This document shows positions 1 through 7,951 of a DNA stretch of 64,000 nt, piece after piece. The notes below the pieces were generated by a model that was given only the letters and a program-made list of their open reading frames with translations, was not told the origin of the DNA and made no database searches. Source of the stretch: Sinorhizobium alkalisoli (GTDB taxonomy: Bacteria > Pseudomonadota > Alphaproteobacteria > Rhizobiales > Rhizobiaceae); contig NZ_CP034909.1 in NCBI RefSeq assembly GCF_008932245.1, forward strand, positions 1,984,001-2,048,000. The letters run 5' to 3'. Position 1 is the stretch's first letter, and every line of letters starts with the position of its first letter. The position numbers were made by a program, and so were the translations under genes.

Positions 1-714
1 GGCGGCAAGGCCACCGTGGCCGTTGTCGATCCGGTCGGCGACATCAATGTCTATCTGCGCGCGGCCGAAGACGCCGGCATGCGCATTCACTTCGTCATCG
101 ACACGCATGTCCATGCCGACCATTTGTCGGCTGGCCGCACGCTCGCGGCGGCGGCCGGCGCCGAGTACGTGCTCTCGGCCAATGCGGATGTGTCGTTTCC
201 GTTCAAGGCGGCGCGCGACGGCGACGTCCTGACGCTCGGCAACGTCACCGCCACGGTGTTGCACACCCCCGGCCACACCCCCGAGCATCTCTCTCTGCTC
301 GTCACCGACCACACACGCACCGAGGAACCCTGGTTCGTTTTCACCGGCCATACGCTGATGGTCGGCGATCTCGGCCGCACCGAGCTCGCCGTAAGCGCCG
401 AAGAGGGCGCAAGAGGCCTGTTCCAGAGCGTAAGCCGGCTCAAAGCGCTTCCCGACTATGTCGAGATCCTCCCTGGCGCCCATGCCGGCTCGGTCTGCGG
501 CCGGCGGTTGAGCGGTAAGCCATGGTCCACCATCGGCTTCGAGAAGCGTCACAACGAGGCATTCCGTATAGAAGAGGAAGCGGAATTCATTCGCTTCATG
601 CTCGCCGAGATTCCTCCGCCCCCACCTGAGGCCGCAGTGATCAGAGCCGCCAATTCCGCCCTTGAGGCGGCCGCGATATCAAGAAGGCCGGCTCCTCATC
701 AGTCCAGGCAATGA
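1..714 (+). CDS. MBL-fold metallo-hydrolase, persulfide dioxygenase-like (5' end outside window)
   Basis: The reading frame is open from base 1, so the N-terminus lies to the left of the window. The metal-binding motif of the metallo-beta-lactamase fold is visible as THVHADH, followed by HTPGHTPEH and GDLGRTEL. This spacing matches the ETHE1/persulfide dioxygenase and glyoxalase II-like branch, which uses one or two metals to process glutathione thioesters or persulfides in the cytosol. No rhodanese domain is seen in the visible part. The last codons overlap the next gene by an ATGA junction, so the two are probably co-transcribed and translationally coupled. The substrate cannot be decided from this sequence. 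Confidence 0.85.
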   Translation, partial: GGKATVAVVDPVGDINVYLRAAEDAGMRIHFVIDTHVHADHLSAGRTLAAAAGAEYVLSANADVSFPFKAARDGDVLTLGNVTATVLHTPGHTPEHLSLLVTDHTRTEEPWFVFTGHTLMVGDLGRTELAVSAEEGARGLFQSVSRLKALPDYVEILPGAHAGSVCGRRLSGKPWSTIGFEKRHNEAFRIEEEAEFIRFMLAEIPPPPPEAAVIRAANSALEAAAISRRPAPHQSRQ

Positions 715-1985
715 CGACTCCAACCGTCAGTTTGGGGCTCAGGGAGAACTGGCGGCAATTCGCACTCCTCGTGCTGATCAACGCCTTTGTAGGCGGCATG
801 GTCGGCATCGAGCGCACCGTCGTTCCGCTCATCGGTTCGGAAGAATTCCATCTCGCCTCCACGACACTCATCGTCTCGTTCATCGTCAGCTTCGGTATGG
901 TGAAGGCCTTTGCCAATCTGGTCTCCGGCCAGTTCGCCGATAGCTGGGGGCGAAAGCGCGTCCTGGTTCTCGGCTGGCTCGTCGGCCTCCCGGTCCCCTT
1001 CATGATCATCTGGGCGCCGAGCTGGAAATGGATCATCGCCGCCAATGCCCTTCTCGGCATCAATCAGGGGCTTGCCTGGTCGATGACCGTGATCATGAAG
1101 GTCGATCTGGTCGGGCCGAAGTCACGCGGACTGGCGGTGGGGCTGAACGAGTTCGCGGGCTATCTCGCCGTCGGCGTGACGGCGTTCCTCACGGGCTACC
1201 TCGCATCGGAATATGGACTGCGTCCGGTGCCGATCTATCTCGGAATCGGGTATGCGGTTCTGGGCAGCGCGCTATCGGTCCTGCTCGTGCGTGACACACG
1301 CGACCATGTTCATTTGGAAGCCTCGTCACATGCTCGACAAGCTCTGCCGATCAGCTTCCGTGAAGTCTTCGCGCTCACCTCGTTCAAGGATCGCAACCTG
1401 TTCGCCGCCTCGCAGGCCGGTCTCGTCAACAATCTAAACGACGGCATGAGTTGGGGCATGTTTCCCCTGTTCTTCGCCTCCTTCGGTTTGGGCGTCGAGC
1501 GCATCGGTATCCTCAAGGCGATCTACCCCGCGACCTGGGGCATTCTGCAGATCGCCACCGGCCCCTTGAGCGACCGCTGGGGGCGCAAGGGCCTGATCGT
1601 CGCCGGCATGTGGGTGCAGGCAGCCGGTCTGTTCCTGACCGCGGCGACGGGCCGGTTCGAATGGTGGCTCGTCGGCAGCCTGCTTCTCGGCCTTGGCACG
1701 GCCATGGTCTATCCGAGCTTGATCGCCGCCGTGTCGGACGCCTCGCATCCGGCCTGGCGCGCCCGTTCGCTCAGCGTCTACCGCTTCTGGAGGGATCTCG
1801 GCTACGCAATCGGTGCGCTCTCCGCAGGTCTCATCGCCGATCGCTTCGGGCTTTCGGCAGCGATTGCATCAATCGCCGCCCTGACCTTCGTCTCTGGTGC
1901 CATTGTCGCGGTGCTCATGCGCGAGCATGCGGCGAGCGCTCTTGATCCTGCGCAACGGACCACGCCGGCCAGTGAAGCAGAATGA
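711..1985 (+). CDS. MFS transporter
   Basis: The product is 424 residues with about twelve hydrophobic segments. It carries the MFS loop 2-3 signature twice: FADSWGRKRVLVLG near residue 80 and LSDRWGRKGLIVAG in the second half. The start ATG overlaps the stop of the preceding hydrolase gene (ATGA), indicating an operon. Known MFS proteins of this size are inner-membrane uniporters, symporters or drug efflux pumps. The pairing with an ETHE1-like hydrolase hints at export or import of a sulfur-linked or anionic compound, but this is inference only. Confidence 0.88.
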   Translation: MTTPTVSLGLRENWRQFALLVLINAFVGGMVGIERTVVPLIGSEEFHLASTTLIVSFIVSFGMVKAFANLVSGQFADSWGRKRVLVLGWLVGLPVPFMIIWAPSWKWIIAANALLGINQGLAWSMTVIMKVDLVGPKSRGLAVGLNEFAGYLAVGVTAFLTGYLASEYGLRPVPIYLGIGYAVLGSALSVLLVRDTRDHVHLEASSHARQALPISFREVFALTSFKDRNLFAASQAGLVNNLNDGMSWGMFPLFFASFGLGVERIGILKAIYPATWGILQIATGPLSDRWGRKGLIVAGMWVQAAGLFLTAATGRFEWWLVGSLLLGLGTAMVYPSLIAAVSDASHPAWRARSLSVYRFWRDLGYAIGALSAGLIADRFGLSAAIASIAALTFVSGAIVAVLMREHAASALDPAQRTTPASEAE

Positions 1986-2102
1986 GATTTGCGAAGGAGG
2001 TGCCAATGCGGGAAGTTCGAGGGATACGTCAAAACAAAAAGCCAAGCGGTTGAAGCGTTGTACCAACGAAGTCTGCTTATGGAGTCAGACGGGGATTCCG
2101 GC

Positions 2103-2121
2103 GGAAAGGTTCGCCTTTTTC
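2103..2121 (+). terminator. Rho-independent terminator with UUCG loop
   Basis: A short stem AAAGG/CCTTT closes a TTCG tetraloop and runs into a T tract (2114-2119). It lies about 120 bases after the MFS stop codon and just before the convergent NUDIX gene. Confidence 0.55.
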
Positions 2122-2133
2122 CACAATCCCGCT

Positions 2134-2871
2134 CTAACCCCCGTTTCGCGCAAAAAGCCACTCAAGGATCGGCGGCATGAATCCCGGATAATCGTGCGCC
2201 CCGGGGGCCGACGAGCGGATCGCCACCGCCTCGTCGATCTCCGGATGCGGATCGGCCGCGACATGGGCCGCCACCCGCGCGACGATCTCGTCCGCCGCGG
2301 ATCGCAGCCGGAACACGCGGAAGACGGTGACGGTGCCCTCCATATGGATGACCTGCCAGCCCGGTTCGGCATCTGCCTCGCGAAGCACGATCCCCGTCTC
2401 CTCCCTCACCTCGCGCGCGATGTTGGCGGCCACGTCGCAGCGCCCGCCGACAATATCCTCCGGTTCGAGCGAGCCGCCCGGGCTGTAGACCCGTCCGGCA
2501 TTGGCCGTGTGCGCGCCCATGCGAATTGCGATGAAGGCCCCGTCGGAAGAGACGAGCACCGGCATGCCGAAGAGATGACAGGCTCCCGGAGCACGCGTCT
2601 TCCGCCACCAGAGAAAAGTCGAATAGGGAACGACATGCGCCTCGGCATCGATACGCCCGTCCGAAATACGGATCGACCGCTGCAGCACCATCTCGCCGTC
2701 GAAGAGATGCGGATTCGCCGCGATCTCCTGCCGCCAGTTCTCCCGCACCCTCTCAGCCTGCCCGAGGTGGAACGGATGCGGTCCGGCGACGACCCTCACA
2801 TCGACCTCGGAGACGGGAAAAACCGTGCCTTCCGCCGGCCAGTGCGGTTGGTTGCTTTCGATGAGAGCCAT
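2134..2871 (-). CDS. NUDIX hydrolase
   Basis: The product is 245 residues. The Nudix box is present in the second half: GGSLEPED, then REVREETGIVL, giving the G-x5-E-x7-REUxEExGU arrangement that binds the metal-diphosphate of the substrate. About 130 residues precede the Nudix fold, which is longer than minimal family members. The start codon is one base after the stop codon of the upstream nuclease-like gene (2873), so the two form a tight operon. Nudix enzymes hydrolyse nucleoside diphosphates linked to another moiety. The exact substrate is unknown. Confidence 0.85.
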   Translation of the reverse strand: MALIESNQPHWPAEGTVFPVSEVDVRVVAGPHPFHLGQAERVRENWRQEIAANPHLFDGEMVLQRSIRISDGRIDAEAHVVPYSTFLWWRKTRAPGACHLFGMPVLVSSDGAFIAIRMGAHTANAGRVYSPGGSLEPEDIVGGRCDVAANIAREVREETGIVLREADAEPGWQVIHMEGTVTVFRVFRLRSAADEIVARVAAHVAADPHPEIDEAVAIRSSAPGAHDYPGFMPPILEWLFARNGG

Positions 2872-2872
2872 G

Positions 2873-3979
2873 TCAGATATCCAGGGTCATGACCACCGGG
2901 CAATGGTCGGAGGCCTTAGGCCGGTCCCAGCCGGTGCGCGGATAACGCTCCACCTCCTGGCCCGCAGGAAAGATCGTCCGGAAAGGCTGGCCGGCGCGGA
3001 TGATTTCCGGGACGTGGGCCGCGTTGCGGCTGGCGAGCGCCGGCGAGAGCCAGATATAGTCGAGCTGGCAGAGATGCCGCTCCGCGGGTCCCCGGCTGTG
3101 GAACAGGGTCCAGCGGTCGAGCACCGGCCGCTTGAGCATCGGATTTTCGACGAATCCGTCCTTGGTGAAGACATCGAGCGCGCTCATCGTCTCCCGCCGC
3201 GGCACGAATTCGTAGCCGTTGCGCCGATCGCCGTGGATCTCCACCTTCTCCTGATAATCATTCATGTCGCCGCAGATGGCGAACATCTCGTCCGCCGTCC
3301 GGCCGCGGCCGAAGCGACTCTCGACGATGTGGCGCACGGCCGCGGCCTCCGCGATGCGCTGCGCCATTGTCGCCTGCCGCCCGTCCATCCCGTCGCGCGC
3401 CGGTCCCATCGACTTGAAGTGCACGACGTAGAGCGTGAGCGGCCCCCCGCCGATGCTCAGCTCCACTTCGAGGCAGTCGCGCCGGAATATCCGGTCGCCC
3501 GGCTGGTTCGTCTGCGCCAGTCGATCGTTGAAGAGATCGAGATCCTGATAGGTCAGCGCCGCATGGCTTTTCACATCCAGGCACTCGATCTTCTGCCCAT
3601 CGCGCGTCTCCTCCCGCATCAGCACCGCCACGTCGATGCCGCGCGAATCGTTGCCCTCGATCAGGTATTTCTGGCGATAGCCGTTGTCGACCATTCGGAA
3701 GAGATAGCCATACTCGAAGGCCTGCAGCGCCGCCAAACTGTCGGCCTCCTGCAGGCAGAGAATATCGGCGTCGCAGTCGGCAATCGCCAAGGCCGACATC
3801 TGCCGCGTGTCGTCCGTATGCGCGATCGTGCGCGCCTCCTCGAGCCTCTGATACTCCGCCTCGCTGCGCACGTCGAAGAGCCTGAGCACCCGATCCTGCT
3901 TCAGCTGGTTGCGGAAGCCGGAAAAGTCGAAACGGCTCATGAGGTTTTCGACATTGAAGGTGGCAAGACGAAGCGACAT
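2873..3979 (-). CDS. Endonuclease/exonuclease/phosphatase family protein
   Basis: The frame extends further upstream, but the family N-terminus is LRLATFNVENLM, so the start at 3979 is preferred (368 residues). Motifs of the EEP fold are visible: TFNVEN at the N-terminus, CLQEAD, a GDMNDY segment and the C-terminal SDHCPVVMTL with the catalytic Asp-His. No signal peptide is obvious. Proteins of this family cleave phosphodiester bonds in nucleic acids or phospholipids. It is the first gene of a two-gene operon with the NUDIX hydrolase, which suggests a nucleotide or nucleic-acid clean-up role. Confidence 0.85.
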   Translation of the reverse strand: MSLRLATFNVENLMSRFDFSGFRNQLKQDRVLRLFDVRSEAEYQRLEEARTIAHTDDTRQMSALAIADCDADILCLQEADSLAALQAFEYGYLFRMVDNGYRQKYLIEGNDSRGIDVAVLMREETRDGQKIECLDVKSHAALTYQDLDLFNDRLAQTNQPGDRIFRRDCLEVELSIGGGPLTLYVVHFKSMGPARDGMDGRQATMAQRIAEAAAVRHIVESRFGRGRTADEMFAICGDMNDYQEKVEIHGDRRNGYEFVPRRETMSALDVFTKDGFVENPMLKRPVLDRWTLFHSRGPAERHLCQLDYIWLSPALASRNAAHVPEIIRAGQPFRTIFPAGQEVERYPRTGWDRPKASDHCPVVMTLDI

Positions 3980-4083
3980 CAGGCAATCCCGCGGTGAGTT
4001 GCGCGGGAGATTAATGCATGTCGCCCGGAAGTGGATAGTGATTTTGGGATAGTGACCTGACGCCGTCACGTCACTCACTCAGT

Positions 4084-4124
4084 CGTCATCCTCGGCCTCG
4101 AGCTGCTCAAGGCCGAGGATGACG
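4084..4124. repeat. 15-bp perfect inverted repeat (hairpin)
   Basis: Arms at 4084-4098 and 4110-4124 are perfectly complementary with an 11-base loop. The hairpin lies just downstream of the exported NlpC/P60-like gene (minus strand, ending 4221) and upstream of the nuclease gene. There is no T tract, so it is a terminator-like or mRNA-stabilising structure rather than a classic terminator. Confidence 0.6.
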
Positions 4125-4220
4125 GCGGGCGGGCAATGTCAGGCGTTTGCCAGGCCACGCACGTATCGAGGCGCGTTCGGCGTGAAACACGGAAGCTCTA
4201 AACGAACTCCAAACTCGACC

Positions 4221-4664
4221 CTACCGTCTGACCGCGACCACCCGGCCGCGGCTGAAGTAGGAGAACTGGACCCGGCCGGACTGGTTGCCGCCGATGAGTT
4301 GCGCCCGTGTTTGCGACATTTTCGCAAGGATGCCGACGTGATAGCCCCGCCCTGCCCTGACGACGACAACGTCGCCCGGGCGGGCGTAGGCGAGCCGTAC
4401 CGGGGCGCCGAAGCGCAGCCACGAGCGGGCGATGCCGTATCCTTCCGGCGGTGTGCGGCCGGTCAATCGGGCGATCAGCCCCATGAAATGGCCGCACCAG
4501 GGCGTGCGTGCGGGATTGACGCCGAGCACGGTGCGCAGTTTGCGGTTGTGCTTGACTTCGTGCAGACCGGCATATTTCTGGGCCTGGTTGAGCATGCCGG
4601 CATAGCTGATATCGGGGGACGCAAGCGCGACAAATGCCGCAGTCAGAAACACCATGACCTTCAT
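4221..4664 (-). CDS. TIGR02594-like exported NlpC/P60-type protein
   Basis: The start at 4664 is chosen because AGGAG sits 8-9 bases upstream and the product then begins with a signal peptide (MKVMVFLTAAFVALASP, cut near SYA). The mature part is about 125 residues. It contains TPWCGHFMG and later GDVVVV and GYHVGIL, matching the Cys/His pattern of the CHAP-NlpC/P60 superfamily. Such proteins cut peptidoglycan cross-links or act on related amides in the periplasm. It is a single-gene unit followed by a strong hairpin. Confidence 0.75.
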   Translation of the reverse strand: MKVMVFLTAAFVALASPDISYAGMLNQAQKYAGLHEVKHNRKLRTVLGVNPARTPWCGHFMGLIARLTGRTPPEGYGIARSWLRFGAPVRLAYARPGDVVVVRAGRGYHVGILAKMSQTRAQLIGGNQSGRVQFSYFSRGRVVAVRR

Positions 4665-4837
4665 GATCTGGTCTCCTAGGATGCGCGAACCGGGCGTCAT
4701 GCCGGCATGCGCCGCTTCGTCTCCGTCCATTGCGACGAAACGCCCTCCGGAGCGCGGCATGTATTGGCACGCACCAAGCCGCCCGCCGTCAGGGGACCTA
4801 GTCCTGAAGGCGGATAGTTTGCTCTGGAAGCAAAGGG

Positions 4838-4920
4838 CTAGAGCGTCCTTGAAATTATCCGCGCGCTGCTCTCAGCGGGCACCGCGCATCCGTGAAAATG
4901 CACAACGAAAAACGCTCTAG
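4838..4920. repeat. Palindrome-bounded intergenic repeat element
   Basis: An 83-base block is bounded by perfect 8-base inverted ends (ctagagcg at 4838-4845, cgctctag at 4913-4920). It sits upstream of the exported NlpC/P60-like gene. Composition and size resemble dispersed rhizobial intergenic elements. Other copies would have to be found by a genome search. Confidence 0.45.
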
Positions 4921-5304
4921 CACTTTGTGGCTGCACCTGGCTCCCCGGAAAACCGCTTGCCGGTTTCCGGTTCCCTGTTGCAGCCGGCCGCGACCTGCAA
5001 TGGCCGTGCCCCAACCTGATGGCGTTCGCTACGCGCGACCTGGAAATCCCCTGCCAGCCGTTGATGGCGGCGCGACTTTGCCGGTCGGGTGGAGCGAAAT
5101 TATGGCAAGGACCGCAACCCGTGCGCCGAAAGCCGCATTTCTTCCCCGAAATGTCTATTCGGGCAGGGAAAAAGCGGACATTCGACGGCAAACGGCCTCG
5201 TTCGTCGGATCAACGGAGGGGCCACTACTCGTCGCCAAACTACACAGCTACTGCTGCCTCGCCGGTTGGTGGAATGGCAACGCCAACCGTCCGTCCTCAT
5301 TCCC

Positions 5305-5400
5305 GTGCTTGTCACAGGAATCCAGCCAACCCAAGTCCTTGGGCTGAAAAGACGCCTCCGCACCGCAGACGCGGCGCTGCTCGACCCCCGTGACAAGCAC
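5305..5400. repeat. Intergenic mosaic repeat with 11-bp inverted arms
   Basis: Inverted arms at 5305-5315 and 5390-5400 enclose an inner hairpin at 5331-5344. The block lies downstream of nothing on the plus strand and 150 bases beyond the 3' end of the TadG-like gene, consistent with a dispersed element in a non-coding spacer. Confidence 0.45.
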
Positions 5401-5550
5401 AGGGGTGAGGGCAAAAGAGGATACGCCAAACCCAAACGACGCTACTGTCATGTACCGTCACCCGCCGCAGGCGTTCCGATGCGCTGAACAGATATTCAAT
5501 TGCTTGCCCACGATTACCCGCTGGGGCCGCTTAGGTTTGCCGGAACCTGC

Positions 5551-6888
5551 TTAGCGCACGAGCCGGATCGTGCCCGGATAGTTCAGTTGCTTGTCGGCGA
5601 GTTCGGCGCTGCAGTCCATCTTGAACGTGGCATTGCCGATCATGGTGATCTCCTGGGCGATCAGCCGGATGCACTCGCCGCTGGTGAGCCCGTTGCCGGA
5701 ATATTGCAGTTCGGCCACATCCGGCAGGTAGACGATGCCGGTCAGCGATGAGTTGCTGTTGCCGTTGATCACCGCCGGCTCGGTATTCCCATGTTCGGCG
5801 ACGATCGAGAAACCGGCCCAGTCACCGGTGAGCGACGGCGAGATGTCGAAGGTGGCGCCGCCGCGGATCAAGAGCTCGGCCCCGTTCATCAGGAAGAAGG
5901 TGACGCCCTTGCCGGTCACCACGGACTGGGCGGCGAGTTCGAGGCGACCGCCGTCGATGATGTAGTTTCCGGGCTCCAGATTGACGCTTCTCTTGACGTC
6001 GAGCGTGCCGTAGGTGCCGGGCTTCAGCGTCACCACGTAGCCGTCGGTCTTCTTTGGGGTCTTGCCGGTGCCGTTGCAATCGCCGTTGCCGCCGCCGCCG
6101 CTGATATAATCCTGGCCGCAACCCGAGAGATCGACCCAGGCGGACGTCTTCGGCATCGCCTTGCTCGCGAAGGGATCGGGCACGCGCGGCGATCCCTCCA
6201 CCGCATGGTCGCAGGCAAGCGTGATGTCCTGCGGCGAGCCGTAGATGGCCCCCGCCGCATAGAGACATTCCGCTTTCAGCGTGCTCGTACCACCGACATA
6301 AATGGACTCACTGTAGTTCGAATTGGAGACGACGGCGCATCCGGTCAGGTCCACGATCGCGCTGCCGCTGACATTGAAGCCCCGCTGGGCCGTATAGTGA
6401 AGGGCCAGGATACAGGCTTCTGCGCCCGCGGCTCTCGCCGCCACCGCCTGGCGCCGGATCTGGAACGGCGCGCGCTCGAGGAACAGCGGCGTATATGCCA
6501 CGGCATATTCCGCCGTGGCCGTGTCTTCGTTGACGTCGCGGGTGAAGCTCACCTTCAACGCCTCCTCCGTCGGGGTGTCCATCGGCGAGGCCAAAGCTTC
6601 GGCCACGACATCCTGCGGCAGCGAATAATTGCTCCAGAAGAACTTCGCGCCTTCCTTTGAGGCGGCGTCTTCGGTCGCCCCCTCGCCATAGGCTCTCACG
6701 GATCCGAGCGCCGCGGCATCCAGTGCATTCTGGATCTTTTCCGCTTCGAGATAGGCGCCGACGAAATCGAGCGCCAGCGCCGCTGCGCCTATGATCGGCA
6801 CGAAGGCGATGGCGCCCAGTACCGCAAAATTCCCGTCCCTGCTGTCTGCCAGTTTCCCGAATTGCGCACGGAACCGCTTGGCCATCAT
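5551..6888 (-). CDS. TadG-like pilus assembly / Tad-domain protein
   Basis: The product is 445 residues. The N-terminus has the Tad/TadE-like layout: a short basic leader, DGNFAVLGAIAFVPIIGAAA as the single membrane segment, then YLEAEKIQNALDAAALG, which is the classic TadG N-terminal helix. The remainder is a predicted extracytoplasmic beta-rich region with many Gly/Asn/Ser residues and several cysteines (DLTGCAV, ACDHAV, SGCGQDY). No von Willebrand A motif (DxSxS) is obvious. GGAGGGGGAA lies just upstream of the two adjacent ATG codons. It is an orphan here without other tad genes, as is common in rhizobia. Confidence 0.75.
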   Translation of the reverse strand: MMAKRFRAQFGKLADSRDGNFAVLGAIAFVPIIGAAALALDFVGAYLEAEKIQNALDAAALGSVRAYGEGATEDAASKEGAKFFWSNYSLPQDVVAEALASPMDTPTEEALKVSFTRDVNEDTATAEYAVAYTPLFLERAPFQIRRQAVAARAAGAEACILALHYTAQRGFNVSGSAIVDLTGCAVVSNSNYSESIYVGGTSTLKAECLYAAGAIYGSPQDITLACDHAVEGSPRVPDPFASKAMPKTSAWVDLSGCGQDYISGGGGNGDCNGTGKTPKKTDGYVVTLKPGTYGTLDVKRSVNLEPGNYIIDGGRLELAAQSVVTGKGVTFFLMNGAELLIRGGATFDISPSLTGDWAGFSIVAEHGNTEPAVINGNSNSSLTGIVYLPDVAELQYSGNGLTSGECIRLIAQEITMIGNATFKMDCSAELADKQLNYPGTIRLVR

Positions 6889-7004
6889 AGCCTTCCCCCT
6901 CCGAAACAGGAAATGCCGGCCACTTAAGCATCATCGAATTCACGTTTCGTTAGGAAAATCGTCAGTGTTTTAAGCAATTCTTATATACAAAGGAATAGGT
7001 TGCG

Positions 7005-7214
7005 CTACCGCTGCCACGCGGCTTCATTCTTCTTCTCGTAATCGCCGAACGCCTTTGCGAGCCCGCCCAGAACCTCGGCCGCCGTCTCGAACATCGCCTT
7101 GAACTGCGGCTCGTCGACCTTCGTGACGTCGTCGCGCAGATGCGCGATCAATGCGTTCAGCTCCCGCGTCATCTTCCGCGTGTGGTATATCGGATCGGTC
7201 TCAGGCTGAGCCAT
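7005..7214 (-). CDS. Small conserved-type hypothetical protein, 69 aa
   Basis: The start at 7214 (MAQPETDP) is chosen because AAAGGAC lies 6-10 bases upstream; the longer frame upstream has unlikely composition. The product is soluble, acidic-helical, and contains TRELNALIAHLRDDVTKV and a C-terminal FGDYEKKNEAAWQR. I do not recognise a named family. It has no membrane segment or signal peptide. The helical pattern would suit a small all-alpha protein. Confidence 0.65.
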   Translation of the reverse strand: MAQPETDPIYHTRKMTRELNALIAHLRDDVTKVDEPQFKAMFETAAEVLGGLAKAFGDYEKKNEAAWQR

Positions 7215-7463
7215 TGTATCGTCCTTTCGCTCCTGCAAGCGTCTGATAAGACGCGCCGCGTGTAGGGGTGAAGTGTGCCGAGGATAACGCCGGCCGCGGG
7301 GGGGCGGTTCCTCATGCGGCCGGGTCCGGTGCGGCAGCGTATCGCCGCGCAACATTCGATCCGGCTCGGTAACAAAATGCCCTCAAATGTTACTGGACCA
7401 ACCCTGTCGATCCTGCAAAATAGGCGGGCAAAAGCGTCGAAGGGGTTTTCAGTAGGAATTTAG

Positions 7464-7658
7464 ATCAGAGCTCGCCCGAGCGGTGAGCTCTGATTGTAGA
7501 GGGACCCGATCGAGTTTGCGGCGGCTCTCGGGAGTGGATACTGATCGACGACCAGATTAGCGGATGAGCTTGACGCTCTGCGCAAAAGAATTGCGCCCAC
7601 AGGTTGGAAGCATTGACCGCAGTCTTCGGCCCGCCTCCTTCGGAGGCGGGCTCTTCTT
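7464..7658 (+). ncRNA. Candidate small RNA with three stem-loops
   Basis: Three stems follow in order: atcagagctc/gagctctgat (7464-7473 with 7485-7494), gcgcaa/ttgcgc (7580-7585 with 7591-7596), and a terminator stem gcccgcctcc/ggaggcgggc (7629-7651) followed by tcttcttt. No reading frame with a ribosome site lies between. This is the architecture of a trans-acting bacterial sRNA. The exact 5' end is not known, and it could instead be a leader that terminates before the cyclase gene. Confidence 0.45.
7629..7658 (+). terminator. Rho-independent terminator
   Basis: The GC-rich stem gcccgcctcc/ggaggcgggc has a very short loop and is followed by tcttcttt on the plus strand. No protein gene ends immediately upstream on this strand, so it is likely to end a non-coding transcript. 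Confidence 0.7.
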
Positions 7659-7951
7659 TGCCCCTCTGCAGCGCTTTGTGTCGCCTGGGGCAGCGGCAAA
7701 TCCATTATGTCATTCTAATGGACACCCGACTCGGTGATTGCTACTCTCCTCCCGCGGGATGGAAGCCTTCGGCATAGCTTGGGGCGCCGTGCGTCTATCA
7801 AAGGCAAGTTGAATTGCCGCATGGCGTTGTCCCTGAATCGAGATCGCTTCAAGGAGACGTCCAGGAACTCACTTCTTCGACTTCCGTCACGCTCGCGCTT
7901 CGGGTCGGCTCGTTCCGACCGATCGCGATTGTGCAATCAGGAGGTTGCTGC

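Larger units (their letters stand above)
4665..5550. other. Intergenic region with rhizobial-type palindromic repeats
   Basis: No convincing gene is present in this stretch. It holds at least two repeat-like pieces. One spans 4838-4920 and is bounded by ctagagcg and cgctctag. The other has arms gtgcttgtcac (5305-5315) and gtgacaagcac (5390-5400), with a smaller hairpin cccaag/cttggg at 5331-5344 inside. The short open frames here have atypical composition and no ribosome sites, and look like chance frames over repeats. Confidence 0.6.
7215..7951. other. 737-base intergenic region holding a candidate sRNA
   Basis: No protein gene is supported. The stretch contains three successive hairpins on the plus strand and a rho-independent terminator (see the ncRNA entry), then the leader of the adenylate cyclase gene. 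The frame that extends the cyclase upstream of 7952 has unlikely composition and is not accepted as coding. Confidence 0.6.

Noticed and set aside
5000..5490. Several 80-150-codon open frames in the 4.7-5.5 kb spacer
   Set aside because: They overlap each other in many frames, lack ribosome sites and cover palindromic repeats, so they are chance frames.
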